64,000 nt of DNA from Micropterus salmoides (GCF_014851395.1 NW_024041151.1:27845832-27909831), one strand, 5' to 3'; shown: positions 48,546 to 60,637, counted from the stretch's first letter. Numbers and translations: made by a program. The notes: generated by a model not told the origin, from the sequence alone.

Positions 48546-48773
48546 TTTCTGCTGACACTTAAGGAAATATTTCCTCCATCTCTTTTTGCCAACTTTGTTC
48601 CACGGCAACGCGGATGATGTTTTGCCCTCCCAGCTCCCTTCCCATCCTCCTCTTTGGCCCCAACCACACAGACACACACACACAAACACACACGCATATG
48701 TGTCTTCAAATCTCTCAGACACACATTTTTATGCTCAACACTCATTCTCTTATATACACACATTTACAGCCTA

Positions 48774-48779
<6 letters not shown>

Positions 48780-48806
<27 letters not shown>
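48780..48806. repeat. (AC)13 microsatellite
   Basis: Uninterrupted CA run; shorter ACAC clusters precede it from 48665. Confidence 0.95.
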
Positions 48807-49039
48807 GTCCCCTTCCAACACCATTGACAGGAAGACAAACAGCGGATCTGAGAGGTTATAACAGCATTTAAAAAAAGAGGAAAAACACCAAAACCAGCCA
48901 AGACCTGAAATAGACGAGTGGCGGTGGCAGCAGTTTTGACAGGCAGAGTGAAGCCGCTCGCTGAACGGCTTCATCCAGGAGGAGATTAGAAACACACACA
49001 GAGTTTGAAGTGTGCATTATCTTTCCAGGGATGATCCCA

Positions 49040-49215
49040 AAATAAACAACAACAACAACGGCGAAATCTCCCAATAATTAAAACGCTTAATCCACTTCCT
49101 GGTTAGTGATGACCGTGGGCTGAGCGTGTCAGCCGGGACTTCTGGGGATTGTGCAGCGTTTAATGTTTGGACGCTTTTGTGTTTTTAAGGTGAATTTATC
49201 GCCAAAAATACGAGT
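49040..49215. promoter_or_regulatory. candidate conserved non-coding element
   Basis: After an (AAC)n stretch: CCCAATAATTAAAACGCTTA, GTGATGACCGTGGGCTGAGC and GTGAATTTATCGCCAAAAAT. Complex, no repeat signature, moderately CpG-rich. Confidence 0.28.
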
Positions 49216-50374
49216 ACTTACGCTGAATGAGGAGAGGGCTTCAAAACCAACATTAATTCACAGCATTGTGTTATGGCTGTCATTTCAAAATTCAACCTCC
49301 AGATGAAGATAGGCTTGGAAAAGAATGTCACTGCTTATCCTCAAAAGCATCACATAAACCAAATCCTAAAACCTGTTTTATTCTTCTGCCTCTCTGTCTG
49401 ACTGACATGTTATTTTTACACTTCTGTATGTCATGCTTACGTCCAGACATTTGTGTCCTTTATGTCCTAATTTTGCTGTTGATGTTGTCTTCTTGAGCCC
49501 TGTTTGGCAACCTCCGCCTATTTTCTGAAGCATTTGGGACAAACTGTGTTCTTTGAGTTGTGTTGCAAAATGCCTCTGTTAATGTAGGAGTTTAAATGTG
49601 AGGATGGAATGTAAATCACTGTGCTGTAGTGTAGCGCCGGGTATCCAACCTCAATACTTACTTATTTACCTTTTGATTTTAGACTGTATTTTATTAGGCA
49701 AAAAAAACAGGATATATCTCAAAAAACGTATTGTTTTGAAATCTGTACCAAATTAATATCAGCGCATTCAAAAACATAGTTTGTCAAAAAACTATTCTGG
49801 AGTCCCAGAGTAAGATGTATTGAAACTAGCTTGCTGACCAAAAGCTCAAATTTCTTATTTTATAGAAAGTCTTATTTTAATTTTTGTTAAGTCAAAGGTA
49901 TTTATATAGCATGTTTCTTCAAATGTAAGCTCAATGTGTTTGTAGGAGATGTTTTTTTTTTGACAATTTGAGAATTTATATATAGGTCTTTCACATGTAT
50001 TTTATCACAGAACAGAATGAATAATAATTTGAAAAAAGGTAGTTAGTAAAAAACTGATATGACATTTGGTTTTGTCAGTAGTCAAATTTCCATCTATATT
50101 TAGCACACATTTTAACCTAATCTTAATTTTTTTTTTATAAATGCATATTTTCCACCACTACTGTTATAATAATATTAGGAGTTGGGCAACAGTTGATGGT
50201 GCTGATTCTGCAGTTGGGTGCTATTAAACTATTGACAAGTCAACTTAATTAAAAGGTTGCGAGCCAAACATCAGGACAGAGCTGTGTATGAATATAATGT
50301 TTACAGCATTCCTCAATGTATTTTTTAACTTCTCTCAAATACAGTATAAACCAAAGACATGACTGTGAACCCGA
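49216..50374. other. no recognised feature
   Basis: AT-rich unique DNA with T-runs; no splice pair or coding similarity seen. Confidence 0.5.
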
Positions 50375-50540
50375 ACCTGTGTGGACCCGGTTCAGTGTTG
50401 CCGCGTCCCAGCCTCAGGCCTCGCCCCAGCCATTGGTAACCGCCGCTCTCATGGTTGTGTAGGTCTGTAGAGTTCTAATTAGCCACATTCACAAACAGCG
50501 CTGGGCTCATCAAAATGCCGAGGCCTGCAGAAAGCCACAG
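50375..50540. promoter_or_regulatory. candidate conserved non-coding element
   Basis: GC-rich complex block (CCGCGTCCCAGCCTCAGG, CCATTGGTAACCGCC, GTTCTAATTAGCCACATTCA) immediately left of the long GT microsatellite. It contains a CCAAT/ATTGG site and TAATTA. Confidence 0.3.
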
Positions 50541-50550
50541 CAGGGGTGAG

Positions 50551-50554
<4 letters not shown>

Positions 50555-50632
<78 letters not shown>
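50555..50632. repeat. (GT)39 microsatellite, longest in the window
   Basis: 78 uninterrupted bases of GT, followed by diffuse TGTG to 50718. Confidence 0.98.
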
Positions 50633-50633
<1 letters not shown>

Positions 50634-50718
50634 GCATCTTGTACATGTGGGTGTTTAGATGTGTGTGCACAGAGTGTGATTTGTGTACAGGCATGAGTAT
50701 GTGTGTGTGTGTGAGTGT

Positions 50719-51584
50719 GTGACACCCGTGTGTGTTCCTGTATCAAAAGAAAAACAAAATCAACAATCCCAAAATGAAGATACACATCGACGCAGCAAAC
50801 CAAGGCCTAACAACCACTACATACTCTACAAAAACCAAGCCTTTTTTCCCAAAATTTGTCATCCTTGCCTGCATTTATATGCACGGCACGGGAGCAAACA
50901 ACACTGCTGAAACCGCAGCACGCAAACAACGACAACCACAAACCAGAGCAGTAAACAAAGAAGACGTCTGTGCATCTCTCTGTTTTCCAGCCAACAAACA
51001 AAATGGCTTCCGAACGAAGTAAACAACATCAGCGAGAGCAACAGAAAAGACCCAGCTTTTTTACTGTGAAAGGCTTCCAGAAAAGATTTTTAAAAATAAA
51101 GTATCCCGCTGGACTGACGGAGGATGAGCATGTCTCGCGCAGACTGAGGATGTCATGAGGATGTCAACATAACATACACTAAAATGACGTAAATGCAGCA
51201 CGACCAACAACCTTATATGTAATCACAGCAAAGAGGTAAAGTACAGAACTGTACATCCAACCACAGAGATAAGAGGAGCAGGAGAGTAGAGGAATGAGGT
51301 GGACAATCTGTCTTTGGAATCAAAAGACTACAACGCTTCTGATCATCTTCAGGAGTTTAACATCAGTCAACAGTGCTCCACCTCTAAAGTTTTCTCTCTT
51401 TCTGTTATCTGTCTGCATAGAACCTACTGGGGCAAGAAGCTGGTTCCTGGTCGTCCTACATATGTGCACATTCATACACATGTACATAGCCTAACTCACC
51501 AACTTGTTCACAACTCACTGACTGAGTAACTCAATGAACAACCAACTGACGCGCTCACTAAAGGGGGGCGGGTTACAAAACAGG
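50719..51584. other. no recognised gene
   Basis: The 62-codon frame at 50970-51158, with an internal MASERSKQHQREQQKRPSFF, is basic and not low-complexity, but has no splice context or recognisable relative. Confidence 0.4.
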
Positions 51585-52120
51585 AAGTCCAGGGGCCGGT
51601 ACTATGAAGCAAGATTTGAGGTTAGAGAAGTAACTTCAGGTTTAACCCTGTGTTTTTAGTCCTATGATGGGCGTTCACTTCATACATTGTCATGGTTACT
51701 TATACTGAACAGCTAACCTGCTCCGGAGCATGTTGGACCGCCTACTGACCAATCAATTCTTGTGGAAAATGACATTGCCATCAGTAGAAGATCCCGTAGA
51801 CTGTTTTATACACTGCTGTGGGTGATGCAGAGTTACTTTTAATTACCAATATCATCCTACCATAGAGATTGACTGAAGAACTAAAGTCTTGTACTTGTTG
51901 GACTTTTAAGATATGACAGTGAGCCTCCTCACCACTTAGAAATGTTTTTATATTTATTTTTTATTTGCTCCCCAGTCTGTTTCACACAGCCTGTCACAGC
52001 CATTAAAAGAACTTTAATTAATTTAATTATTAATTCAGGTTTAGTTTAATATGAATTTGTTTATTCAAACTTCAGGTTGCATTTGTTTCTTACATTATAG
52101 AACCGCCCCAACTTTTGCTA
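51585..52120. mobile_element. Harbinger-like remnant
   Basis: GGCCGGTACTATGAAGCAAG and GGTTTAACCCTGTGTTTTTA recall the terminal region of a common teleost PIF/Harbinger element whose other end carries GCTTCGTAG. That other end is not seen here, so this is a truncated copy. Confidence 0.5.
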
Positions 52121-52329
52121 TTTGGGTGCAGATAGTGTGGTGAGTTAGTAATTCTTTCCACCACTATTTAGCACTTTTTATGGCATGAATAGATTTTTCG
52201 TGTATTTCGAGTGTTAAATAAATTAATCTGATTTTTGAGTTGGAACTCTCACTTATTCAGTGCTTTTAATATTGAAAAGCCTAAAGAACAAGGCTAAAAT
52301 TGGCATACACGCCAAATGAATACATCTAA

Positions 52330-53225
52330 GCAACACATTGAAGCTTCAGTGTGTAATATTTAGGAGGGTCTATTGACAGAAATGTAATATAATATACATA
52401 ACTATGTTTCCAGAGGTGTATAAAAGACCTTACATAATGAACCATTATGTGTTTATTTCATTAGAATGAGCCATTTTTATCTACATACACGGGTCCTCTT
52501 ACATGGAAGTTGCCATGTTGCGTAGCCATGTTTCTACAGTAGCCCAAAACGGACAAACTGCTCTACAGAGCGCGTTGTGTCAATATGTTGAATACGTACA
52601 AGAAGAAGAAGAAGTAGTAATAGCAGTAGCATTAGTTGTGGTAGTTGACTGGTTTGTTAGAAGAAGAGAAGAGAAATTTGGACAAATGGAGGAACACACG
52701 TATTATTTAACACAAGAGCCAAAAGAGCGTGTCGGCCACCTCTTACGTGCTTGCAAAGAGAGGCGTGAGCGTTGACTGATGGTGCATACATGTGGTGTCG
52801 GAATAATCTGAATTATTTTTCCCTCCTTAAATCTTTGAGAAATAAAGTGTATATGGGACATAAACAAGAATACAGAACAGGATCCACAAATATAAGAAGA
52901 CACAAAAAAGATAAACTTTGCCAGAGATAGTCTGTTCTATTTAAAGATATTAAAAGAGGACCATATGTTGAAAGTTATCAACGCCTTTTTGTTTAATAAA
53001 TTAAATTGCTCTGATAATGCTAATCCAACACATCTTTGTAGTAGATGCTGATTCCAAATTCCGATTTAGGAGCATAGGATTACCAAATCAAAATCGGAAG
53101 AACGACTTCACAGCTCGGGAAATGGGACCATCCGAGGACCACGTGAATGCCCAGTGGTCAGTTGGTTGCAATTCACAACGCTCACCACTAGATGCCACTA
53201 AAACATACACACTTAACCTTTAATT
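52330..53225. mobile_element. teleost DNA-transposon-like repeat, ~890 bp
   Basis: Outer ends AGTGTGTAATATTTAG and (inverted) AGTGTGTATGTTTTAG are similar. Inner blocks TGAGCCATTTTTATCTACAT and CGCTCACCACTAGATGCCAC are familiar from a widespread teleost repeat. A 90-codon frame at 52503-52775, with an AGA/GTA-repeat centre, is a by-product of simple sequence and not a gene. Confidence 0.65.
52597..52650. repeat. (AGA)n then degenerate (GTA)n run
   Basis: AAGAAGAAGAAGAAG followed by GTAGTAATAGCAGTAGC within the repeat at 52330-53225. Confidence 0.9.
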
Positions 53226-54058
53226 TAATGAAATACACAAATGTAATTATAGTCCGCTCTACTCAAGCCCTGATGTCGGTCCAGTGAAATTATAAGCCTG
53301 TTAACTTACATTCACACAGTCACATCTTCTGTCTTTCTGCATTTGGCAGCTGCAGCTGTGTTGCTTTTAGCCACAATTATGTGTTTAACATCTTTCTTAA
53401 TATTATAGTTTGCTCTTTGTTTGTAAAATATGTCGCTCTGCTGCCAGTAGACTCGTCAATGTTTGCGATTGATCAACAGCGCTGGATTGGGATTCAATCA
53501 GCCAGAAGAGTTAACAGAAACCAAAACTACTCACAACAGTTCATACCTCTGACAGAGGTTTTACATCTCTTGAAAGTCACTGCAGCATTATTTAGCTTTC
53601 ATATTGACAGGTAAACAGTACACATGCAGCATTAACATTACAAAGTTATCCACCAGGAATGTAAATTGAGCCAGGTTCAACATTTTTACCAGATGACCCT
53701 GCAGTTTTTTTGCGGGCACCCCTGCTGCATTGCTAGACTGGCCTTATTCAAATGAATGCGTTTTTTCACACAGGGATAAACTCAGTCTGAACAGGGACTA
53801 AGTGACTGACTGACTCAGTTAATCAATCAATCAATCAATCAATAACACACTGAGCAGCTACAGAGTGACAGATTATTTCACTTATGAACTCGCTCACTGG
53901 CTTCCAGGCTGACTGGATTAATAAATGAATAAATGAATGAATGGCTCAGTGTATTGGTGAAAGAAGGGCTGACACATGAAGCAACTTTACCAACTGTCTT
54001 GCTGATACAGTAACTGACTGACTGGATGGAAGCATAAATCAATGAGTGAATGAATTGG
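53226..54058. other. no recognised gene
   Basis: Unique DNA and the tetranucleotide repeats at 53819-53950. Confidence 0.5.
53819..53950. repeat. (AATC)n and (AATG/AATA)n tetranucleotide repeats
   Basis: Six AATC units at about 53820-53844, then AATAAATGAATAAATGAATG at about 53922-53942. Confidence 0.88.
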
Positions 54059-54240
54059 ATGGTGATGGAACAGTGGATGACACACATGCCTTTGGTGTGA
54101 GACACCCGGGTACAATTCCCCAAAGTGACACATGTGACACAGTGACACAGTGTCTTGCTCCCTGAGACACTTAAACCCTAGTTGCTCCAGAGGCGTGCGA
54201 CCTCTGACATGTATAGCAATCGTAATGTACTTTAAGTATT
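54059..54240 (+). mobile_element. tRNA-derived SINE
   Basis: Head GTGGATGACACACATGCCTT with GGTGTGAGACACCCGG and a B-box-like GGTACAATTCC, then body CTTGCTCCCTGAGACACTTA and TTGCTCCAGAGGCGTGCGAC, in the order seen in a common teleost SINE. The tail is decayed. Confidence 0.7.
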
Positions 54241-55355
54241 TAACATAAAAGTAGCATATGAAGAAAAATATATTATATATTATTTCATTTGATTATCATT
54301 ACTTGTGTATTAATGCATAGGCAGCATTTTACTGCTGTAGTTGGTTGAAGTTATCTAATTTGAACAATTTTGTATCCACCTCAACCAATAATTATTTCTA
54401 TTATGGATTAATATGCTGATTATTTTCTTGTTAACCATTTGATTCTTTGGTTAATAAAATAATTCTGAAAGCGAAATGTGAAATGCTGTCACAATAACCC
54501 AGAGCCCAAAGTGACACCTTTGCATGCTTGTTTTATACTGTTGGGTAGATTAATTTAAAACTAAGCATCATATTTTGTAGACACTATGTTTTCAATGCAG
54601 TAGTAGAAGTATGAAGTCACATAAAAAGTAAATACTCAAGTTAAAGACAAATTCCTCACAAATGTACTTAAGTACAGTCTTTGGTGTAATATCCACAAGG
54701 GACCGTGGGGACATGTCCCTCCCAATTTTCGAAATCGCGGCATTTTTGTCGCCCCCACTTTTTTTATCCAGTGAAAAGCTATGGCAGCTCCCTGGTGTCC
54801 GATATTCTAAAGTTAGGTCCTGTTCATTAGTCTACTACCCCCAGTGTATATCGCCCGGGTCACAAATTTGCTTATTCTATATTCATTTGATGGCAAACTC
54901 TGCCCAGCTGATGCGACACCAGCGCACGCCAGGATAGAAATCAACGCATGAAGCGAAATGAAGCGTCGCCGAACTGACTAACCTACTGACTGCAGAGGTA
55001 AACTTCACATGCAGACCCTCATCTCCATTACATTTCAGATTTAAAGCCAGCATGTCCCACCACTGATGAAAGCAAATGGTGCCTGTTTGACACCAACACC
55101 ACCACTGTGTAGAAAAACACAGTGAACTGATCTCCTCAACACACACACACACACGCACACAAACAGAGGCAGGAAAGAAAGAGAGCAGCAAATCAGAAAA
55201 ACAGGATGTATCCTTCAGGATTAAGCTTAAGCAGCTAAAAGACAAACTTGTTGCCCCAAAATAACGAAACATGAAAAATCACATCATCCCCTAATGGTCA
55301 TATTTACCACCAAAACATTCCTATGTCATTTCCTACAACATAAAGCAGGAACTAA
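54241..55355. other. no recognised gene; possible repeat debris
   Basis: 54690-55080 (GGGGACATGTCCCTCCCAAT onward, CpG-richer) looks like an old interspersed repeat whose ends I could not place. A short CA run lies at 55140-55154. Confidence 0.4.
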
Positions 55356-55604
55356 TTAAATGGACTGCACTTTTATAGCACTTTTCTATCTTAACAGACA
55401 AAGTACCAAACATTTGACCTCTCATTCACACACACACACTTACAACGACAGAGCTGTCACCCAAGGTGATGCCTGTCCATCAGGGGCAACTTAGGGTTCA
55501 GTGTCTTGCCCAAAGACACTTCGACATATGGAACCAGGGATCAAACTGCTAACCCAGAGATTAGTGGACGACCTGCTCTACCTCCTAAGCCACAGCTGCC
55601 CCAA
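55356..55604 (+). repeat. dispersed teleost repeat (TAAATGGACTGCA...GCCACAGCTGCCCC)
   Basis: Starts TAAATGGACTGCACTTTTAT and ends CCTCCTAAGCCACAGCTGCC, with GTGTCTTGCCCAAAGACACT and GATTAGTGGACGACCTGCTC inside. This block order is very common in teleost genomes. The CA stretch at 55428 belongs to it. A decayed relative is at 18985-19130. Confidence 0.8.
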
Positions 55605-55889
55605 ATTCACATGAGCACAGAATGTACAGGTATGTTACATGTGATCTGAACAAAAAAAAAAAAACTCTTTGGTCAAAGTCAAGCCTCCAATGTGTTAATC
55701 AGCGCTGAAACGGTCCCCAACACATGTACTATTTACTCTTTCTTAACTACATTGCCTGTCTGTTCTGGGAAATACGTCTTATTTAATAATACTGGCTTTA
55801 TATTTGTCAGCTGTAGACATTTACATATTCTGTCGGAATAAAGATAGGCTTGGGGTGAGTGCCACAGACAGGGTAGGGAAGTATTAAAG

Positions 55890-56585
55890 TGGTCAGGTTC
55901 AGATCATTTATTTAGAGGTTCTACCAGAACATGTTTACATGGTTTCATTTTCAAAAAACACCATATTTTTTGTCATCCTGCAGCTGCAGCACCTCTTTTA
56001 ACCCTGTGTTTTGAAGGCTAATTTTTTAGTGAAGCATCTCACTTCTATTTGATCTTTGTTGAGAGCTGCACATGCGCAGGACCAAGGTAAGGACTATTAG
56101 CCAATCAGAAGTAGAGTAGGCCCGGGCACTGACAAGCCATAACCAGGGCTTCGGTTCAGCTGTACATGTTCCCGAACAACCTAGACTGGAGCAAGAGTTT
56201 CAGAGTGGTGAGTTATTATTTTTTAAGAAACTGATCTTTCGTATGTAACAATTTTATGTCCATGGACTGCCTAACGTTCTGTAGGGCAGGCGGGCGTAAG
56301 AGGATGCAGCAGGTGGACGTCTTGTCACTGTGTGTGTGCTGCAGCTCAGTGTGTTTCTCCACTGCTGTTTTTGAGGGCGTGCCACACTAGCTGCGAAGTG
56401 AGCATTACGACGCGTGTTGTGACACAGATAGTTTGCGGAAGTAAAGGATGGACTACAATCCAGCTGTTTCAGGCAGTTCAGGAGCAGTGTTTTCACTTAG
56501 CAAACTTATTACATGCACAAAAAAAGATATATAACACAAAAAAGGTAAGGGAAAAAGCAAAAGAGCATAGTATGACCTTTTGAGA
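55890..56585. mobile_element. teleost MITE-like repeat, related to 40780-41508
   Basis: GAGGTTCTACCAGAACATGT, TTTCAAAAAACACCATATTT, an ATTAGCCAATCAGAAG block and a terminal CATAGTATGACCTTTTGAG are the expected order for a common teleost repeat. Open frames inside on both strands are not genes. Confidence 0.5.
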
Positions 56586-56959
56586 TGAACTAGTCAGACC
56601 AGGCCACCACATTGTCTGAGCAACATGTGACGTTTTAAGCAAAATTTTAGTGCAGAAAGTTCCAACCAGCTCCACAGCAATGCCAACCAGAGTATTTAAA
56701 AAATATATGAACAAGTTTCAGTATATGAAAAAACCTTCTTGCAATTTCTCCAGTCTCAAAATAAAAAGTGATCAACACAGCAAAACAGCATAAAACCCAA
56801 AAACTGCATCTGCATGTACAGAACATGGTTAGTTAGCAACACAAGAAAATTCAAACAGCAAACGAAGCAGCAGAGAGCAGGTGTAAGAGGGATGAGAGGA
56901 GGAGGCTAAGAAAGGGAAAAGAGAAGAAGAAGTGGGGGGTGGAGAGAAGGCTGACGTAC

Positions 56960-57032
56960 TTGAGCCGGAGAAATGTCCGCTCCCCAGGGATGTCGGCCCG
57001 TTCTTTCCACTGCTAACGGGAGGGGAAAACAT
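56960..57032 (-). CDS. tcf4: tcf4 exon 3 (activation domain 1 continuation)
   Basis: The exon is 73 nt and encodes residues 25-48, beginning MFSPPVSSGKNGPTSLGS and ending GHFSGS, plus one base of the next codon. The acceptor is TTTGTCTTGTAG|ATG at 57034-57033 and the donor is CTCAA|GTACG at 56959. Joined to exon 2 the frame is intact across DFSA|MFSP, and the 73-nt length and phase-1 exit agree with the vertebrate TCF4 exon as I remember it. The first residue happens to be Met, so the reading frame runs on into the intron as a spurious extension that should not be taken as protein. The next expected exon would begin inside an AAT/AGT codon and encode a VEDRSSSGSW-like stretch. I searched for it by eye toward lower coordinates and did not find it. 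Function is as for exon 2. Confidence 0.96.
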
Positions 57033-57341
57033 CTACAAGACAAACAGAGCGCACATTACCTCCGAGAGCACTGACACTGCAGACAGCAAGACACATATCT
57101 ACAAAAACGTTACTGCTACTTCACATGAAAAACTTCATTCCAAAACGCCAGGGCAACATTTGGCTGAAAAATGCTGCTGCCAGCATGTTATGCTAGGAAA
57201 TGTCTTAAATGTAATGGTCATTTAATGTTGTTTATTTTGATCTTATCAGAGCTTTTTTTTGCTTTTAAAGTAGTAGACACCTTGTTTTGGAAGGAAACTC
57301 TTTGTGAATGTTTACCAAAAAAACTAAAGGTCTATCATCAC

Positions 57342-58362
57342 TAAGGCTGGGTATCAGTCAAAATTTCTTTAATACTAACACAGATTGGAACCTTTTTTTG
57401 GTTTTGGTACCACAATTATATCTTTTTTTCTCATATCACAAGAAATATAAATATGTTTATATTTTGACAAAAATAGCCAAAGTTCTGAATGGTTTCCCAA
57501 CAGTCATACATTTATTTAAAAAAAAAATCTAAATCTGATCAAAATAATAAATGTGGGACTATGTCACTGTTTTGCCAGTTGCAGATAAGTCTCAAATCTT
57601 TGCTGTCAAGTCCTAAGTCATAACCAACCAAGTCCCAAATCAAGCCTAACAAGTCCAGAATCAAGCCCAATGGCAAACTCCAAGGCAAATGGGAAGTCCC
57701 ATGGGAAGACAGGTAAGTCCTCAGTCCCATGAGAAGACCTCAAGTCAGGTTCCAAGTAAAGACCTACAAGTCCCAAGTCAAGTCCAATTGGAAGAGGCAA
57801 GTCCCCAGTCAAGCCCCAGGTCAAGACAGGTACATATCAAGTCAGGTCCCAAATCAGGACTGAAAAAAATAAAGCTTTTTCTGATTAATATTTTCAAATC
57901 AAATTTCACTAGATCACATTTAACTGATAAATCAAAATTGGATTGCATGTTGACATTTGTTTTTGTTTTTTTATTGACCACAGCAGTCTTTACGTCTTCT
58001 TTGGATAATTTGAAGTATCGTCGGTTGTCTGTCTGTTGGTCTGCACTGACAAACACACCTTTCCTTCCTGCTCGCATACCCTGATTGGCTGCTGTTAGAC
58101 TGATTTACAGTAACTTGTTTTTAATACTGTGATGTTTATTTTTTAAGCATGGTGAGGATATTAAGTTATTTTAAGTCAAACAGCTGGACATTAAAGTCTC
58201 TAGTCATTGGGGTTAAAGTCAAAGTGGAGTCCAAAGTCATTAGATTCATGACTCGAGTTCTCTCTTGAAACCAGCTTTCATTAATTGAGTGTTTTCAACA
58301 TGATGCTATGGACCCATTTTGGTCTATGTTCATAATGTATCAAGGTTCGATGCCCAGCCCTA
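57342..58362. mobile_element. hAT-like element in tcf4 intron 2, 1021 bp
   Basis: Ends TAAGGCTGGGTATC and GATGCCCAGCCCTA are imperfect inverted repeats. Flanks ATCATCAC (57334-57341) and ATGATCAC (58363-58370) agree at 7 of 8, a hAT-sized target duplication. A degenerate AAGTC/CAAGTCC array (about 57590-57860) sits inside it. No transposase frame is visible. Confidence 0.75.
57590..57860. repeat. degenerate AAGTCC array inside the intron 2 element
   Basis: Repeated CAAGTCC, AAGTCCCAAGTC and AAGTCCTCAGTCCC motifs. Frames open in it on both strands only because the motif lacks stop codons. Confidence 0.72.
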
Positions 58363-59044
58363 ATGATCACACAGACTCAGAGCTGAACACAGATATGAAG
58401 AGTTTATTTTCCAAAACAATGTGGGAATGCTTTTGGGAAGCAGAAAGACATCAAATTCCTCTTTCTGCATCTATGAAAAATAAATAGCATCACTCAATTC
58501 ACCTGCTCACCTTTATCACAAATATGTTTTCATTCAAAAGTGTCACTTTTGCCAAACGTTGGACGTCTTATTTTGGAATGAAACACTTCATATCTACTTC
58601 ATATCTGACTTAAACATATGAGATAATCATCAGAACTAGTTACCATCTGCTCAGCACATCTACAGGAAAATCAAGCCCACGTTACGACAGAGACTGAATA
58701 CTGATTCCTGTTGTCTTAACGTACAAGCTACTGTAAAGCTTCACAAGAAAATAGTTCACGTTATCAAAGTGAGACATCTGACCCTGCCGGATAACCTCTC
58801 TGGATAAACATCAGGCCTGTGTGTCTGTGTGTTTGATGGTGAAATCTCAGTGATCTTGAACACACTCTAAGCTTCACACCTTCAGATGCTAAAAGCTCTT
58901 CAGTTTTCATTTGAGGTTTAAGGTAATTATTTCTTTTAAATTGACCACAATATAAGTAAATTAAACCTTGACTAAATCAATAAAGACTTGATCTGTCTGT
59001 CATTGTTCTCAATACAGCCTGTGGGTCCTTTAAGTGTGTATGTT

Positions 59045-59260
59045 GGATCCTGAGATTGCTTGCGTATTCGATCTCCCCCGCGGCTGCGACACATAAAGAG
59101 AAAGCAAAGAAATGCTGATTATTCTGATTATTAGCAGGTCTATCGATATCCCAGTCGAAGCACTTTGAGCTGCTGGTGTCAGCTTGTGGGCGTGCAGAGA
59201 CAGATGATCGCATAAATTAATGCGACCGGCCTGCGTTTCTAATGAGAAGAGACACATTCT
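59045..59260. promoter_or_regulatory. candidate conserved element in tcf4 intron 2
   Basis: Complex block with ATCTCCCCCGCGGCTGCGAC, GATTATTCTGATTATTAGCA, CTATCGATATCCCAG and ATAAATTAATGCGACCGG. CpGs are retained, repeats are absent, and it lies 1.9 kb downstream of the start-codon exon. Confidence 0.38.
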
Positions 59261-60613
59261 AGCTGCTGCTGCCCTCCTTTGTTTGACTGTTTTTTCAAGA
59301 AATATAAATTAAGACAGGCTGATTGACATTTTTGGAAACCTGTAAAAAAAAATCTAACTTGTGAAAAATGTCTACAGTATTCCTGTGATATACCTCAGGT
59401 GCTCAAGAGCATGTCTGTGCTACTAAATAATGATTTTATAATGGTTTTTTGTACTTTTTTCCACAGTTAGAATGCTGTAATATTCTAATGTGTGAGCCAT
59501 TAATGAGGAGTTTATGTTGATTTAATTGGACTTAATGATATTTTTGTCCCCTACAATATTACTATAGAGATTTTCACAGTATCTCTGGAATACACAGGCT
59601 TACTGCATGTATTGCATTAGAAAGTGTACTGTATATTTCTACCATTGCAATATTCCTATACAGGCTTGGTGTGTCTCTGTAGTTCTCAATGATGATAAAA
59701 ATGTTTCTACCATAACAGTTTAGAAATAGTCCTATAATATTCTTTCTTACATGGATATAAATATGTCAGTTGTACTTAATTATGATTTTAATTATTGTAT
59801 TGTAAACCTGTAAATGTCAGCGTTCCTATAATATTCCTATAATGTTGTTGCAGAGACTTGAGAGAATGATGAGTGTACGGTGATTTTGATGGACTTTTGT
59901 CAACTATCCCTCACTAATCCCTCTATGGACATAATTGAATTGTATTTAATAGTATATTTATGGTATACACAGGCCTACATAGCAAGACAGCACAGATTTT
60001 TTTTCATTATCATTATTTCATTTCATTTCATAATTATCATATATTCATTGCAGAGGCATTTTATGTGTATGTGGCTCTCAATTCTTATTGAATGTCCTTT
60101 GTTAAAAATCACACAATAACAATTAAATATTAAAATTTTTTTAAATTAAAAACTCCTCTGATATAATATTTCCATAACACTGTTACATAGTCAGTTCTGT
60201 GTGTATGCAGGCCTCAGCTGTGATTATTGCATTAACATTCCAACAGAGACTGAAAGGTGCAGTTGGATTTTATCTCCTATTTCTGCATCTCATAAAGCAT
60301 CACTGTCTCTCTAGTTTCATAACAGGATTAATGTGAATCTGTTTTTTGGGGTGTTCCTGATTAGTCCCCCCTCCTCCTCTTCAGACCAAAGTTGCTCCCA
60401 GGCTGCTCCCAGAGGAGGAGAGGGGCAGAGAAAACATGGCCGAGAGCGGGGACTCTATTTCCTGTCCGTCAAGTTCATAACACAGGCTGTTCTTAAAAAA
60501 AAAATAAAAAAGAAGCACAAACTTTTAACCGGAGTCATTAGTTTGGGCTAACAGCCTCCTGCAGGGACCCTTAAACTGCGGAGTGTGTGGCACATTTCTG
60601 TCTTTCCTGCTCC

Positions 60614-60637
60614 CTGTCTGTCTGTCTGTCTGTCTGC
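60614..60637. repeat. (CTGT)n tetranucleotide run
   Basis: Five to six tandem CTGT units. Confidence 0.95.

Larger units (their letters stand above)
1..56959 (-). other. tcf4: tcf4 intron 3 (5' part, runs off the window)
   Basis: Starts at the GTACG donor of exon 3. No later tcf4 exon was seen in the remaining 57 kb, so the intron appears to exceed 56.9 kb. The matching human intron is also very long and is where the CTG18.1 repeat lies. It is filled with transposon remnants, microsatellites and a few blocks of complex sequence listed separately. A missed short exon, or another gene on either strand, remains possible; see the exon-like segments at 1104-1246 and 23932-24000. Confidence 0.7.

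Noticed and set aside
48221..48562. 113-codon plus-strand frame
   Set aside because: Simple pyrimidine tract giving Phe/Leu/Ser/Pro only.
50479..50803. His-Thr repeat proteins
   Set aside because: Translation of the (GT)39 array on the minus strand.
52503..52775. 90-codon frame with acidic and basic stretches
   Set aside because: Lies within a dispersed repeat and crosses AGA/GTA simple sequence; no domain.
54883..55272. 129-codon minus-strand frame
   Set aside because: Crosses a CA run (VCVRVCVCV) and probable repeat debris; no recognisable domain.
56829..56959. Extension of tcf4 exon 3 beyond SGS into a 67-codon product
   Set aside because: The sequence after the GTACG donor is intron; its Ser/Pro-rich translation comes from an AG-rich stretch and does not match TCF4.
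57689..58084. 131-codon plus-strand frame
   Set aside because: Its first part is the AAGTCC array, which lacks stops in all frames; it lies inside a transposon-like element.
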